Source: Allgaiera indica
GTDB taxonomy: Bacteria; Pseudomonadota; Alphaproteobacteria; Rhodobacterales; Rhodobacteraceae
NCBI RefSeq assembly: GCF_900106675.1
Contig: NZ_FNOB01000007.1
Coordinates: 62,001-126,000 of the forward strand
DNA length: 64,000 nt
Direction: 5' to 3'
Shown here: positions 30,737 to 39,754 of the stretch, piece after piece
Layout: every line of letters begins with the position of its first letter
Position numbering within the stretch: the first letter of the stretch is position 1
Notes under the pieces: generated by a model
The model's input: the letters and a program-made list of their open reading frames with translations, nothing else
What the model was told of the DNA's origin: nothing
Database searches by the model: none
Made by a program: the position numbers and the translations under genes

Positions 30737-32638
30737 CTACTGGAGCTGGGCGTTGACCGCGTTGATCGCGGATTGGTTGATGTTGATCCCCTGATGCGCC
30801 TGGATCGCCTGGGCGAAGTAGAGGAAGGCGTCGTTTTGCATCCCCTGTGCGCCCTGTCCGGCGATCTGGTCGCGCATCTTCTTGATGTCGGGGTCGTTCT
30901 GGGCTGGCGGCAGCACCTGGGTCAGCTTCACGATCCAGACCGATTCATCGCCCTGAAAGGCCTTTGTCTCGCCCTTCTTCATCATGAAGACGTCCTCCAG
31001 CAGACCCGGAGGGGCGTTGTCGATATAGCCCGAGCGCGTGATCGGTTCCTGCACGTCGACGGTGCCGGCCTTCGACAGATCGCCGCCCGCGGCCTGGGCC
31101 GTCTTGATGTCGGTCTGGGCCAGCGCCATCAGCGCCTTGTCGGTCTGGTCGCGGGTCCAATCCTCGGCCACCTTGTCCTTGACCTTGGCGAAGGGCTGCA
31201 CCTCGGCCGGGATCGGCTTGTCCAGGCGCAACGCCACGATGCCGCCGTCGTCAAGCTGGATGATCGAGGGATAGTCGCTTTTGGTGACCTTGCGGGCGGC
31301 GTCGCGGAAGGCCTCGTAGCCGGCGATGCCGGTCGCGGACTTGGCGGTGAAGTCGATCGTGCCCAGGGTCATGTCGGTCTCCTTGGCCAGCTGTTCCAGC
31401 GTGGCGCCGCCGGCGAGAAGATCGTTCAGGTGCTCTTCCTGCGACTGGATCTTCTGCTTCGCCTCCTGATGGCCAAGCTCGTTTCGGATGTCGGTCTTGG
31501 CTGCGTCGAAGGAGGTGGTCTGGGCGGCGATGATGTTGTTCACGCGAAACAGCGCCGGGCCGACGCTGCTTTCGACCGGGCCGACGATGGCGCCCTGCTT
31601 GGCCGCGAAGACCTGCTTGGCGGCGGCCGAGGACAGCTCATCCGCGGTGACGTCGCCCAGGTCGATGTCGCTTAGCGTCAGGCCGCGTTCCTTGACCAGT
31701 TGGTCAAAGGTCGCCTGACCCGCGTCCAGCTTGGCGCGGGCGGCCTTGGCGGCGGCCTCGGCCGGATAGACCAGGCGCTCGACCAGGCGGCGCTCGGGCT
31801 TCACGTAATCGGATTTGTGTTGGTCATAATAGGCCTTCAGCTTGGCCTCGGGGATCTTCATCGTCTTGGCCACCTGATCGGGCAGAAGCTCGGCATAGGT
31901 GATGCGCTTCGCCGGCAGGCTGGTGTAGGTCTTGGGATGGGCCTTGTAATAGGCCTGAAGCTGGGCCTCGGTGGGCGCGGGGACCGGCTGGGCCAGGTCG
32001 TCGGCGCCCAGCTTGAGGATCTCGAAGCCGCGGCGCGCGCCGACATAGTGCATGATCGTGTCGATAAAGGTCGTCGGCGTGCCGAAGCCCTGGGTCACGG
32101 CATCTTGCAGGATGGTGCGGGCCATCTGCTTGCGGGTCTCGGCCTCGAATTCGCCTTCCTTCAAGCCGTTCTGCTGCAGTACGAACTTGTAGGTCTGGGC
32201 GCTGAACTTGCCATCGGCGCCCTGGAAGGCGGAGATGGCGGTGATGTCCTGGCGCAGCCGGCCGTCGCCCACCGAGATGCCGACGCGGCTGTCTTCGTCG
32301 TCAAGCGCCGCCTGCAGCACAAGCTGCTGCAACACCTGCTGGTCGAGGCCCTGCTTTTGTGCCTCTTGGAAGGTGATGTTCTTGCCCGATTGCGCCGACA
32401 TCGCGCGCAGCGCGTTGCGCACCGCGCGGCCGTAGTCGTCCACGCTGATCTTGGTGCCGCCGACGCTGGCGACGGTGGTGGCGCTGCCGCCGAAATTGGT
32501 GATGCCGTAGCCGCCAAGCCCAAGCACGACCATCCCCAGCAAGATCCAGGAAATCACCGAGGCGCCTTTTCTGGGGCGCCGTTCCTCGTCGCCCCGAGGC
32601 GCCTTTTCGGTCTTGTCCCGCGTCTTTCGGCTCGCCAT
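30737..32638 (-). CDS. ppiD: PpiD-like peptidyl-prolyl isomerase/chaperone
   Basis: PpiD is an inner-membrane-anchored periplasmic chaperone near the Sec translocon. The 633-residue protein has a charged cytoplasmic N-terminus, one membrane segment at about residues 32-50 (SWILLGMVVLGLGGYGITNF) and a SurA-like N-domain. A parvulin-type domain sits in the middle (from about residue 240), followed by a C-terminal SurA-like part. Length matches PpiD (about 620). The ATG at 32638 has GGGAGG upstream. It leads directly into trpE, a pairing common in Rhodobacterales. Confidence 0.88.
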   Translation of the reverse strand: MASRKTRDKTEKAPRGDEERRPRKGASVISWILLGMVVLGLGGYGITNFGGSATTVASVGGTKISVDDYGRAVRNALRAMSAQSGKNITFQEAQKQGLDQQVLQQLVLQAALDDEDSRVGISVGDGRLRQDITAISAFQGADGKFSAQTYKFVLQQNGLKEGEFEAETRKQMARTILQDAVTQGFGTPTTFIDTIMHYVGARRGFEILKLGADDLAQPVPAPTEAQLQAYYKAHPKTYTSLPAKRITYAELLPDQVAKTMKIPEAKLKAYYDQHKSDYVKPERRLVERLVYPAEAAAKAARAKLDAGQATFDQLVKERGLTLSDIDLGDVTADELSSAAAKQVFAAKQGAIVGPVESSVGPALFRVNNIIAAQTTSFDAAKTDIRNELGHQEAKQKIQSQEEHLNDLLAGGATLEQLAKETDMTLGTIDFTAKSATGIAGYEAFRDAARKVTKSDYPSIIQLDDGGIVALRLDKPIPAEVQPFAKVKDKVAEDWTRDQTDKALMALAQTDIKTAQAAGGDLSKAGTVDVQEPITRSGYIDNAPPGLLEDVFMMKKGETKAFQGDESVWIVKLTQVLPPAQNDPDIKKMRDQIAGQGAQGMQNDAFLYFAQAIQAHQGININQSAINAVNAQLQ

Positions 32639-32796
32639 GCGCTGGCCTCCCAATCCGGTGCGTCGGTTGGTTCTGTAAAGGGCCAGGGGCAGGGGGGCAA
32701 GCGGTCAGGCTGGGCGCGGGCCGAAAATGCGGATTGTTGATCGCCGCGGCGCCGCGGCCTGGCCTGCCCACCCCACCCGTGCCGGGCGGGCCGCGC

Positions 32797-33987
32797 CTAG
32801 GGGGCGAAGGCCGCGAGGCGGGCGAACAGCTCGGCGATCCCGGCGCGGTCGATATTGGCGAAGGCGATGCGCATCTGGCGCGCGCCCTCCGCGGCGCCCT
32901 GGGGCTGGAACATGGTGCCGGGCAGCATCAGGATGCCGGCCTCGCCCACCAGCCGTTGCGCCAGCGCGTCCGAGGCGATGGGATGGGGATGTTCGGCATA
33001 GGCGAAATAGGCGCCGCAGCCCAGCAGGCGCCAGCCTTCGAGGCCGCCGAACCCGTCGCGCACGGCGGCGCGGCGGCGCAGGATCTCGGCCCGTTCGCCG
33101 GCCAGCCAATCGCCGAGATTGCGCATCCCCCAAAGCGCCGCCCGCTGGCCCAGCCCGTTGGGGCAGATCGCGACGGTATCGAGGAATTTCTCGACCTCGG
33201 CCAGGCGCGCCTTCGATGCCACGATCGCGCCGACGCGGTGCCCGGTCAGGCGATAGGCCTTGGAGAAGGAATAGAGATGGATGAAGCTGCGCCCCCAGTC
33301 GGGATCGGCGAACAGATCGTGCGGCGGGGGGCCGCCGGCCTGGGTGCGGCTGTCGAAATCGCGGTAGGTTTCATCCAGGACCAGCGCAAGGCCGCGGTCG
33401 CGGGCCAGGTCGTGAAAGGCGCGGATCACCTGCGGCGGGTATTCGGCGCCGCCGGGGTTGTTGGGGCTGACCAGCACGATCGCCCGCGTGCGCGTGCCGA
33501 TCAGCGCCGCCGCCTGGTCGGGATCGGGGATCAGGCTGTCGTCCAGCATCAGCGGCACCGTGCGCACGCCCGCCATGTCGAGCCACATCTTGTGATTGAA
33601 GTACCACGGCGTCGGCACGATCACCTCGTCGCCTTCGCCCGCCAGCGTCGCCATCACCGCGCAGAACGCCTGGTTGCAGCCCGAGGTGATCGCCACCTGG
33701 TCCATCGCGATCTGGCCGCCATAGGCGCCCGACCAGTGCCGCGCCAGTTCGGCGCGCAATTCCCCAAGCCCAAGGACCGGGCCGTAGAGGTGGGCCCCGT
33801 CGTCCGACAGCGCCGCCTCGGCGATCGCCTGGCGCAGCGGTTCGGGCGGCGGCGCCACGGGGGCCGCCTGGCTGACGTTGATCAGCGGCCGGTCCCGGGC
33901 GAAGTCCACCCCCTCAAGCCAGCGCCGGGCCTCCATCACCGGGGGCGGGAAGGTCGCGGCCATGCGGGGGTTGAGCGGATGGGTCAT
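32797..33987 (-). CDS. PLP-dependent aminotransferase, class I/II
   Basis: The 396-residue protein has the fold-type I aminotransferase motifs: AITSGCNQAFCAVMATL, VLVSPNNPGGAEYP, VLDETYRDF and the PLP lysine in YSFSKAYRLTGHRVG. Substrate cannot be told from sequence; relatives act on aspartate, aromatic or branched-chain amino acids. The start MTHPLNPRMAATFPPPVMEA follows a weak GGAG. It is followed after 158 bases by the PpiD-like gene on the same strand, which need not be co-transcribed. Confidence 0.9.
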   Translation of the reverse strand: MTHPLNPRMAATFPPPVMEARRWLEGVDFARDRPLINVSQAAPVAPPPEPLRQAIAEAALSDDGAHLYGPVLGLGELRAELARHWSGAYGGQIAMDQVAITSGCNQAFCAVMATLAGEGDEVIVPTPWYFNHKMWLDMAGVRTVPLMLDDSLIPDPDQAAALIGTRTRAIVLVSPNNPGGAEYPPQVIRAFHDLARDRGLALVLDETYRDFDSRTQAGGPPPHDLFADPDWGRSFIHLYSFSKAYRLTGHRVGAIVASKARLAEVEKFLDTVAICPNGLGQRAALWGMRNLGDWLAGERAEILRRRAAVRDGFGGLEGWRLLGCGAYFAYAEHPHPIASDALAQRLVGEAGILMLPGTMFQPQGAAEGARQMRIAFANIDRAGIAELFARLAAFAP

Positions 33988-34061
33988 CTGTCGGGCTCCG
34001 TCTGTTCGCGGCGACGGTAGCAGCACGCCTTCGGGTGGAAAAGGGGCGACGCAAGGGGCAG

Positions 34062-34088
34062 GGCGCCGGCCGCCGCCGGCGCCTTTTT
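34062..34088 (+). terminator. Orphan intrinsic terminator on the plus strand
   Basis: GGCGCCGGC, CGCC and GCCGGCGCC form a perfect 9-base stem with a 4-base loop, followed by five T. It terminates transcripts running rightward, yet the nearest gene to its left on that strand is trpD, 5 kb away. The aminotransferase start lies 75 bases to the left on the other strand. It may end a short untranslated RNA starting in 33988-34061, or attenuate the VOC gene that begins at 34271. Confidence 0.7.
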
Positions 34089-34204
34089 GCGATCCGGGCC
34101 CGGCTTGCGGCTGGTTCCGCGTCCCCGGTGTACTGGCTGTGATGAGAACGCGGCGAAACGGGCCCGGGCGGGCGGATGGCGGGCGGATCGGACATGCGCC
34201 CCCG

Positions 34205-34235
34205 CGCCGATGCGCCCCCCCCGCCGATGCGCCCC
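34205..34235. repeat. Short direct repeat in the leader of the VOC gene
   Basis: CGCCGATGCGCCCC occurs twice (34205-34218 and 34222-34235). An imperfect GGGCGGATG/GGGCGGATC duplication lies just upstream near 34170-34190. These are simple GC-rich duplications; no function is visible. The remainder of the 283-base gap 33988-34270 holds only the terminator already listed. Confidence 0.5.
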
Positions 34236-34270
34236 GTGCCGCGCAGCCGATGGCAAGACAGGATCGTGGC

Positions 34271-34663
34271 ATGATCACCGAGACCTTTACCCGCGTTTTT
34301 GTCGATCCCGGCGCGCTTGATCGGACGATCGCCTTCTATACCGCGCTGCTGACCGGACGGGTCACGATGCGCTTTGCCTATCCCGACGCCGGGCTTGAAC
34401 TGGCGGCGGTCTCGTCCGACAGGCTCTCGGTGCTGATCATCGCCGGCACGCCGGAACGCCGCCGCCCGTTCGAGGCAACACGGTTGACGATCAAGGTTGC
34501 GCGCCTCGAACCCGTCGTCGCGGTTCTTGCCGACGCGGGATGCACGCAATTGGCGCCGGTCCGGAAAACCCCGGTCGGCCGCAAGACCCGGTTCCGGCAT
34601 CCCGATGGCATGGTGGTCGAATATGTCGATCACGAACCAGCCGTGGCGGCTGGACGGGCTTGA
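34271..34663 (+). CDS. Glyoxalase/bleomycin-resistance (VOC) superfamily protein
   Basis: The 130-residue protein has the paired beta-alpha-beta-beta-beta layout of the VOC fold, beginning ETFTRVFVDPGALDRTIAFY and ending FRHPDGMVVEYVDHE, where the glutamate is a typical metal ligand. It resembles small stand-alone VOC proteins of unknown substrate. There is no operon partner: the next gene starts 149 bases downstream. Confidence 0.8.
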   Translation: MITETFTRVFVDPGALDRTIAFYTALLTGRVTMRFAYPDAGLELAAVSSDRLSVLIIAGTPERRRPFEATRLTIKVARLEPVVAVLADAGCTQLAPVRKTPVGRKTRFRHPDGMVVEYVDHEPAVAAGRA

Positions 34664-34812
34664 TCGACGCGGCCGGCGCGGGAAGCGGAGCCCCGCGGTG
34701 CTGGCGAGGGCGGCGCCTGGCGGGGGGGTGGAAAAGTGCCGCGGTTCTTCATATAGTCGCGCCCGGGCCGGCCAGGGGCGCCGGCAGGCGTGGGACAGAA
34801 CCGGGGGATCAG

Positions 34813-35433
34813 ATGACACGGGGCACGATCGCGGCGCTGGCCGCGGCCGGACTGGGGTTCATGGCCTGTGCCGGCAGCGCATTTCCGGCCCGTGCCGGAG
34901 GGTTCGACGATGGCTTGGTGATCTCGGGCAACGCCAGCCGCAGCAAGATCTTCCGCTCGCAGGTGCGCTTTCTCGACACCCAGCTTGCCAGCCAGTATTC
35001 GCGGTCCGGTAGCCTGAACGGCGATGCGGGGCTGGAGCCCGGGGCGCTGCAACGCTATGCGGGCCGCTACCGGGGCCGCTATATGAAGCTGGCCCGAGAG
35101 GCGGCGCGGCGCTATGGCATTCCCGAAGGGCTGTTCTTGCGCCTGGTGCAGCGCGAAAGCGGCTGGAACCACGGCGCGGTGTCCTCGAAGGGCGCGCGTG
35201 GGCTGGCGCAGCTGATGCCGGCGACGGCGCGCAGGCTGGGGGTCGACGCCCAGGATGCCCAGGAAAACCTGCGCGGCGGCGCGCGGTATCTGAAAATGAT
35301 GTACGAACGCTTCGGCAGCTGGCGGCTGGCGCTGGCGGCCTATAACGCGGGCCCCGACGCGGTTGAAAAATACGGCGGCATCCCGCCCTATCAAGAAACC
35401 CGCAACTATGTGCGCGCCATTCTGGGCGGCTAG
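34813..35433 (+). CDS. Soluble lytic murein transglycosylase (SLT domain)
   Basis: The 206-residue protein has a signal peptide ending near residue 28 (AFPARAGGF) and a C-terminal SLT domain. The catalytic glutamate is in LRLVQRESGWNHGAVS, followed by the family motifs GLAQLMPATARRLGV and LALAAYNAGPDAVEKYGG. It should cleave peptidoglycan glycan strands in the periplasm. GGGGGA precedes the ATG at 34813. Confidence 0.92.
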   Translation: MTRGTIAALAAAGLGFMACAGSAFPARAGGFDDGLVISGNASRSKIFRSQVRFLDTQLASQYSRSGSLNGDAGLEPGALQRYAGRYRGRYMKLAREAARRYGIPEGLFLRLVQRESGWNHGAVSSKGARGLAQLMPATARRLGVDAQDAQENLRGGARYLKMMYERFGSWRLALAAYNAGPDAVEKYGGIPPYQETRNYVRAILGG

Positions 35434-35565
35434 GCGGCGCGGGCCAACTGTTTCCATCTGCGCAACATCATGCGTCGATTGTTTTCCGGGCCGGAATTGA
35501 CGGCCCGAAAACCGCCCCAATCCCCTGCCACTTTCATCCTGGGGAAGATTGCGAAGGGATGCGAC

Positions 35566-36363
35566 ATGCTTGATGCGACGCGCGAACCGCCGCGCTGTAC
35601 CGTCACCGAGGCCGATCGGCTGGCTGATCCCACCGCGCCTTGGGCGATGATGATCCGCTGGCTCGAAACCCAGCGTCAGGATGTCTGGGGGCGGATGATC
35701 CTGGGCGCCGACACCGACCTTGCGGGCGCCGAAGGGCTTTGCCTGCTGTGGATGATCCGCTGCAAGATGGACCGCGCCAATGCGATCCGGCTGTTCTGGC
35801 GCCTGTTCCGCCCCGAACTGTATCTGCGCCCCGCCGATGCGGGCCCGCTGCCCGAGGCCGATGCCGCGACGCTGGCGGCGCTGCGCGCGATCGTCTCGCG
35901 CTTCGGGGTCAGCGCCTATCCGACCGGGCAGTTGGGCCTTGGCCGCGCCGAGGCGCGCTATTACCGGCTGCGCTTTCGCGCGGGGCTGGCGGCCCTGGGC
36001 GGACGCCGGGCGCGGCGCAACCGCCAGGCGGCCTTCGAGATCCCGCCCGCCTTCTTCCAGCCGCTGCCCGGGCGGGCGCTGGAAGCGGCGCCGACGATGC
36101 GCCCCGTGGGCCCCATGCCCGCCTGGATGGGAACCGAGTCCGAGGCCGCCTTTCACGCCTGCGGCGTGCGCCTGCGTCAGATGGTGTCGGGCGAGGCCGG
36201 ACACCGCTTCGGCGCCGAGATGCGTGCCGGGCTGCGCGCCGCGCGCCGCGCGGCGATGATCCGCGTCACGGCGGGCGGCGTCACCGCCGTGGCCGCGATG
36301 GTGCAGGTCAGCGGCGGCGACATGGGCCGGCTCTTGCATCTGATCCATCTGCCGATCGGCTAG
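35566..36363 (+). CDS. Uncharacterised 265-residue protein
   Basis: I do not recognise a family. It has no signal peptide or clear membrane segment. Residues 25-100 are tryptophan- and arginine-rich (MIRWLETQRQDVWGRMILGA, RANAIRLFWRLFRPELYL), the middle is strongly basic (GGRRARRNRQAAFEIPP), and the C-terminus is helical and alanine-rich. AAGGG lies before the ATG at 35566. Codon use is like the neighbours, so it is probably a real gene. It follows the lytic transglycosylase by 132 bases and converges with the ABC transporter genes. Confidence 0.65.
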   Translation: MLDATREPPRCTVTEADRLADPTAPWAMMIRWLETQRQDVWGRMILGADTDLAGAEGLCLLWMIRCKMDRANAIRLFWRLFRPELYLRPADAGPLPEADAATLAALRAIVSRFGVSAYPTGQLGLGRAEARYYRLRFRAGLAALGGRRARRNRQAAFEIPPAFFQPLPGRALEAAPTMRPVGPMPAWMGTESEAAFHACGVRLRQMVSGEAGHRFGAEMRAGLRAARRAAMIRVTAGGVTAVAAMVQVSGGDMGRLLHLIHLPIG

Positions 36364-36369
36364 GCGCGG

Positions 36370-38457
36370 CTATTCGGCCGCGATCTCGATCACCGGTTCC
36401 ATCGTGGCAAAGTCGTCTTCCGTCAGGTGGCACTTGATCTGATGGCCGCTGGGCAGTTTCTTGATCGGCGGCACCTCGGTTTCGCAGATCCCGCCGGGCA
36501 CCTGCGATTTCCAGCGGCAGCGGGTCTGGAACGGGCAGCCCGGCGGCGGATTCACCGCCGAGGGGATATCGCCGTCCAGCACGATGCGCTTCTTCTTCAC
36601 CCGCGTGTCGGCGATCGGCACCGCCGACAGCAGCGCCTCGGTATAGGGATGATAGGGGGGCGCGAAGACCTCGTCGGTGGTGCCCATCTCGACCACATGG
36701 CCAAGATACATCACCATCACCCGGTCGGCGAGGTAGCGCACGATCGACAGATCGTGGCTGATGAACAAAAGCGTGGTCTTCTCGCGGCGCTGGATCTCCA
36801 TCAGCAGATCGGTCACCGCCGCCTGCACCGACACGTCAAGCGCCGAGACCGGTTCATCCGCGACCACGATCTTGGCGCCGCCGGCGAAGGCCCGGGCGAT
36901 GCCGACGCGCTGCTTCTGGCCGCCCGACAGCTGGCGCGGCATCCGGTCGGCGAATTCGCGTGGCAGCTTCACCAGATCCATCAGGTCGAGCATCTTCTCG
37001 CGCCGTTCGCGGTCTGATTTGCCCTCGCCGAAAACTTCCAGCGCGCGGATGATCTGGCGACCCACGGTCATCGACGGGTTGAGCGTGTCGAAGGGGTTCT
37101 GGAATACCATCTGCACCGAGGACACGGTGTTGGTATTGCGCTTCTCGATCGGGGTGTCCTGGATTTCCTCGCCGTACAGGCGCACCCGCCCCGCGGTCGC
37201 GGTTTCCAGCCCCATCAGCACCTTGGCGAAGGTGGATTTTCCGCACCCCGATTCGCCCACGATCGCCAGGGTCTCGCTTTCGCGGGCCTCGAAGGTCAGG
37301 GTCTCGTTGGCCTTGACCACCTTGGTCTCGCCCGATCGGCCGAAAAGCGCGTTGGCCGAGACCTCGTAGTACTTGCGCAGATCGTCCATGCGCAGCACCA
37401 CTTCGCCCGGCTCGGCCTTCTGATAGGTCTTGCCGGCCGCGGGCGGCGCGGCCCAATCGATTTCGGCAAAGCGCAGGCAGCGGCTTTCGTGCCGGTCGCC
37501 ATGGGGGACCTCTTCCATCGGGATCGCGCCGCGGTCGCAGCGGCCTGCCTGGAAATAATCGCAGCGCGGGCCGAAATTGCAGCCCTCGGGGCGTTCATGC
37601 GGCAGTGGGAAATTGCCCGGAATGGCGATCAGCGGGCGCGCGTTCTTGTCGGCGCCGGGCAGCGGGATCGAGCGAAACAGCGCCTGGGTATAGGGATGGC
37701 GCATCTTGTCGAAGACTTCCCGCACGCTGCCGGTTTCCACCGCCTCGCCCGAATACATCACGCACAGCCGGTCGCAGGTATCTAGGATCAGCCCGAGGTT
37801 GTGGCTGATGAACAGCATCGAGGTGCCGTATTTGCGCCCCAGCTCCTTGACCAGATCGACGATGCCGGCCTCGACCGTGACGTCGAGCGCGGTGGTCGGT
37901 TCATCGAGGATCAGAAGTGCGGGCTTCGACATCAGCGCCATGGCGATGACGATGCGCTGCTGCTGCCCGCCCGAAAGCTGATGCGGATAGGATTTCAGGA
38001 TGCGGTCCGGATCGGGCAGGCGCACGTCCTCGACGATCTGGCGGGCCAACGCCCAGGCTGCCTTCTTGGCCATGCCCTGGTGGATCATCGGCACCTCGGC
38101 CAGCTGCGCGCCAATCTTCATTGCCGGGTTCAGGCTGGCCATCGGTTCCTGATAGATCATCGCGATCTCGGAGCCGCGGATCTGGCGCAGTTCGGCATCC
38201 GACATCAGGTTCAGGTCGCGGCCCTTGAACTTGATGCGGCCGCCGACGATGCGGCCGTTGCGGCCCAGATCCTGCATCACGCCAAGCGCCACGGTGGACT
38301 TGCCGCAGCCGCTTTCGCCGACCAGACCCATCGCTTCGCCCGGCATCACGGTGCAGGAGAAATCCATCACCGCCGGGATCTCGCGCAGGCGGGTGAAGAA
38401 GGAAATCGAGAGGTTCTCGATTTCCAGGATCGGCTGGGAGGGGTCCCAATCAGACAT
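36370..38457 (-). CDS. Fused dual-ATPase protein of a peptide-type ABC importer (DppD-DppF-like)
   Basis: Two ABC ATPase domains are fused in one 695-residue chain. The first (about residues 8-330) has Walker A GESGCGKST, signature LSGGQQQR and Walker B ALLILDEPTTALD, and ends with an oligopeptide-ATPase Cys-containing tail (EGCNFGPRCDYF). The second (about 350-690) repeats the plan with GESGCGKST, LSGGQKQR, KIVVADEPVSALD and a tail PPGCPFQTRCRW. These Cys-rich tails are typical of dipeptide/oligopeptide systems. It is last in the minus-strand set binding protein, permease, permease, ATPase. Confidence 0.93.
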   Translation of the reverse strand: MSDWDPSQPILEIENLSISFFTRLREIPAVMDFSCTVMPGEAMGLVGESGCGKSTVALGVMQDLGRNGRIVGGRIKFKGRDLNLMSDAELRQIRGSEIAMIYQEPMASLNPAMKIGAQLAEVPMIHQGMAKKAAWALARQIVEDVRLPDPDRILKSYPHQLSGGQQQRIVIAMALMSKPALLILDEPTTALDVTVEAGIVDLVKELGRKYGTSMLFISHNLGLILDTCDRLCVMYSGEAVETGSVREVFDKMRHPYTQALFRSIPLPGADKNARPLIAIPGNFPLPHERPEGCNFGPRCDYFQAGRCDRGAIPMEEVPHGDRHESRCLRFAEIDWAAPPAAGKTYQKAEPGEVVLRMDDLRKYYEVSANALFGRSGETKVVKANETLTFEARESETLAIVGESGCGKSTFAKVLMGLETATAGRVRLYGEEIQDTPIEKRNTNTVSSVQMVFQNPFDTLNPSMTVGRQIIRALEVFGEGKSDRERREKMLDLMDLVKLPREFADRMPRQLSGGQKQRVGIARAFAGGAKIVVADEPVSALDVSVQAAVTDLLMEIQRREKTTLLFISHDLSIVRYLADRVMVMYLGHVVEMGTTDEVFAPPYHPYTEALLSAVPIADTRVKKKRIVLDGDIPSAVNPPPGCPFQTRCRWKSQVPGGICETEVPPIKKLPSGHQIKCHLTEDDFATMEPVIEIAAE

Positions 38458-38491
38458 CGTCACCTCCGGTGAGGGGTGTTGGGGCGGGGCC

Positions 38492-38543
38492 GGGGGTTTC
38501 ACACCCCCAGACCCCCGTGGAGTATTTTCGCCAAGATGAAGAG
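38492..38543 (+). repeat. Composite intergenic repeat, short form, inside the ABC operon
   Basis: GGGGG-TTTCACA-CCCCC (38492-38508) is followed by CCCCCGTGGAGTATTT and CCAAGATGAAGAG, ending at 38543. It is almost identical to the 14193 copy. It occupies most of the 102-base gap between the second permease stop and the ATPase start on the minus strand, so it is transcribed within the operon. Confidence 0.8.
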
Positions 38544-38559
38544 CCGGTGGGGAACATCT

Positions 38560-39744
38560 TCAGTCCTTCAGGCTTTCTTCGCGCAATCCGTCGGCGAGGA
38601 GGTTGAGACCCAGAACCAGGCTCATCAGGGCCAGTGCGGGGGCCAGCGCCGGGATCGGATAGATCGCCAGAAGGCGGCTGCCGGCGTTGATGGTGGAGCC
38701 CCAGTCGGGGCTTTCGGGGGAAAGGCCGAGGCCGAAGAAGCCCAGCACGCCCAGGAGGATCGTGGTGTAGCCGATGCGCAGGCAGAAATCGACGATCAGG
38801 GGGCCGCGGGCGTTGGGCAGGATTTCCCACAGCATGATGTACCATGGCCCCTCGCCGCGGGTCTGGGCGGCGGCGACGTAATCGCGCGACTTGATGTCGA
38901 AGGTCAGGCCGCGCACGATCCGGAACACGGTGGGCGAGTTGACGAACACCACCGAGACGAAGACGATCATCGTGTTGCCGGGGATGTTGAAGAGATCGAG
39001 CGCGCGCGGCAGCAGGTGGAACGGCGTGCCGGGCTGGCTGAGCGTCGAGAGGTAGAGCCAGCCGCCGATTGCCAGGATCAGCGCGATCGCGGCGTTGCGA
39101 AACGCGGGCTTCACATGGAAGCGCGAATTGATCAGCACGGCCAGGAACAGGATCGGGAACAGGAACAGCACCGCCGCCATGTATTGCGGCACCCCCGATT
39201 GCACGATCTGCGGCGTCACCAGCAGGTAGAACAGCAAGATCACCGGGAAGGCCAGGATCAGGTTCGCCACGAAGCTGAGCGCGGTGTCGAACCGCCCGCC
39301 GTAGTAGCCCGCCGGCAGGCCCAGGGTGATGCCCACCATATAGGCGAAGATCGTCGCCAGCGGCGCGATGCGGATCACCACGACCGATCCCGCCACCATG
39401 CGCGAGAACACGTCGCGTGCCAGCGTATCGCCGCCCAACAGGTAATAGGGATAGCCACCATGCGCGTCGCGCAGCGCCTTTCCCGGCGTGGCGTTGCGCA
39501 TCCCGGGCAGCTGCTCTAGCGGCCCATGGGTGATGATGATCGGGGCGAACAGCGCCGCGAAGACCCAAAACATCACCAGGCCGAAGCCGATCATCGCGAT
39601 CGGGCTGTCGAACAGCTTGCCGTAAAGGCCGAGCCGGCGCTTGAAGAGGATCGACACCGCGAAGGTCAGGGCCAGCGCGATCCACACGGGCCAGAAACGT
39701 TCGCCCATCGCCAGGAGGATCTGCGGCCAGGTCAGTTTTTCCAT
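38560..39744 (-). CDS. ABC transporter permease (DppC-like)
   Basis: The 394-residue membrane protein has N-terminal hydrophobic segments, then the binding-protein-dependent transport core with GGDTLARDVFSRMVAGSVV near its start. The ATPase-coupling loop (EAA-like) lies around RDYVAAAQTRGEGPWYIMLWEILPN in two parts. It is longer than the usual 300 residues of DppC because of an extra segment of about 80 residues between membrane helices. It starts 10 bases beyond the first permease. Confidence 0.92.
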   Translation of the reverse strand: MEKLTWPQILLAMGERFWPVWIALALTFAVSILFKRRLGLYGKLFDSPIAMIGFGLVMFWVFAALFAPIIITHGPLEQLPGMRNATPGKALRDAHGGYPYYLLGGDTLARDVFSRMVAGSVVVIRIAPLATIFAYMVGITLGLPAGYYGGRFDTALSFVANLILAFPVILLFYLLVTPQIVQSGVPQYMAAVLFLFPILFLAVLINSRFHVKPAFRNAAIALILAIGGWLYLSTLSQPGTPFHLLPRALDLFNIPGNTMIVFVSVVFVNSPTVFRIVRGLTFDIKSRDYVAAAQTRGEGPWYIMLWEILPNARGPLIVDFCLRIGYTTILLGVLGFFGLGLSPESPDWGSTINAGSRLLAIYPIPALAPALALMSLVLGLNLLADGLREESLKD

Positions 39745-39754
39745 GGTCAGATCC

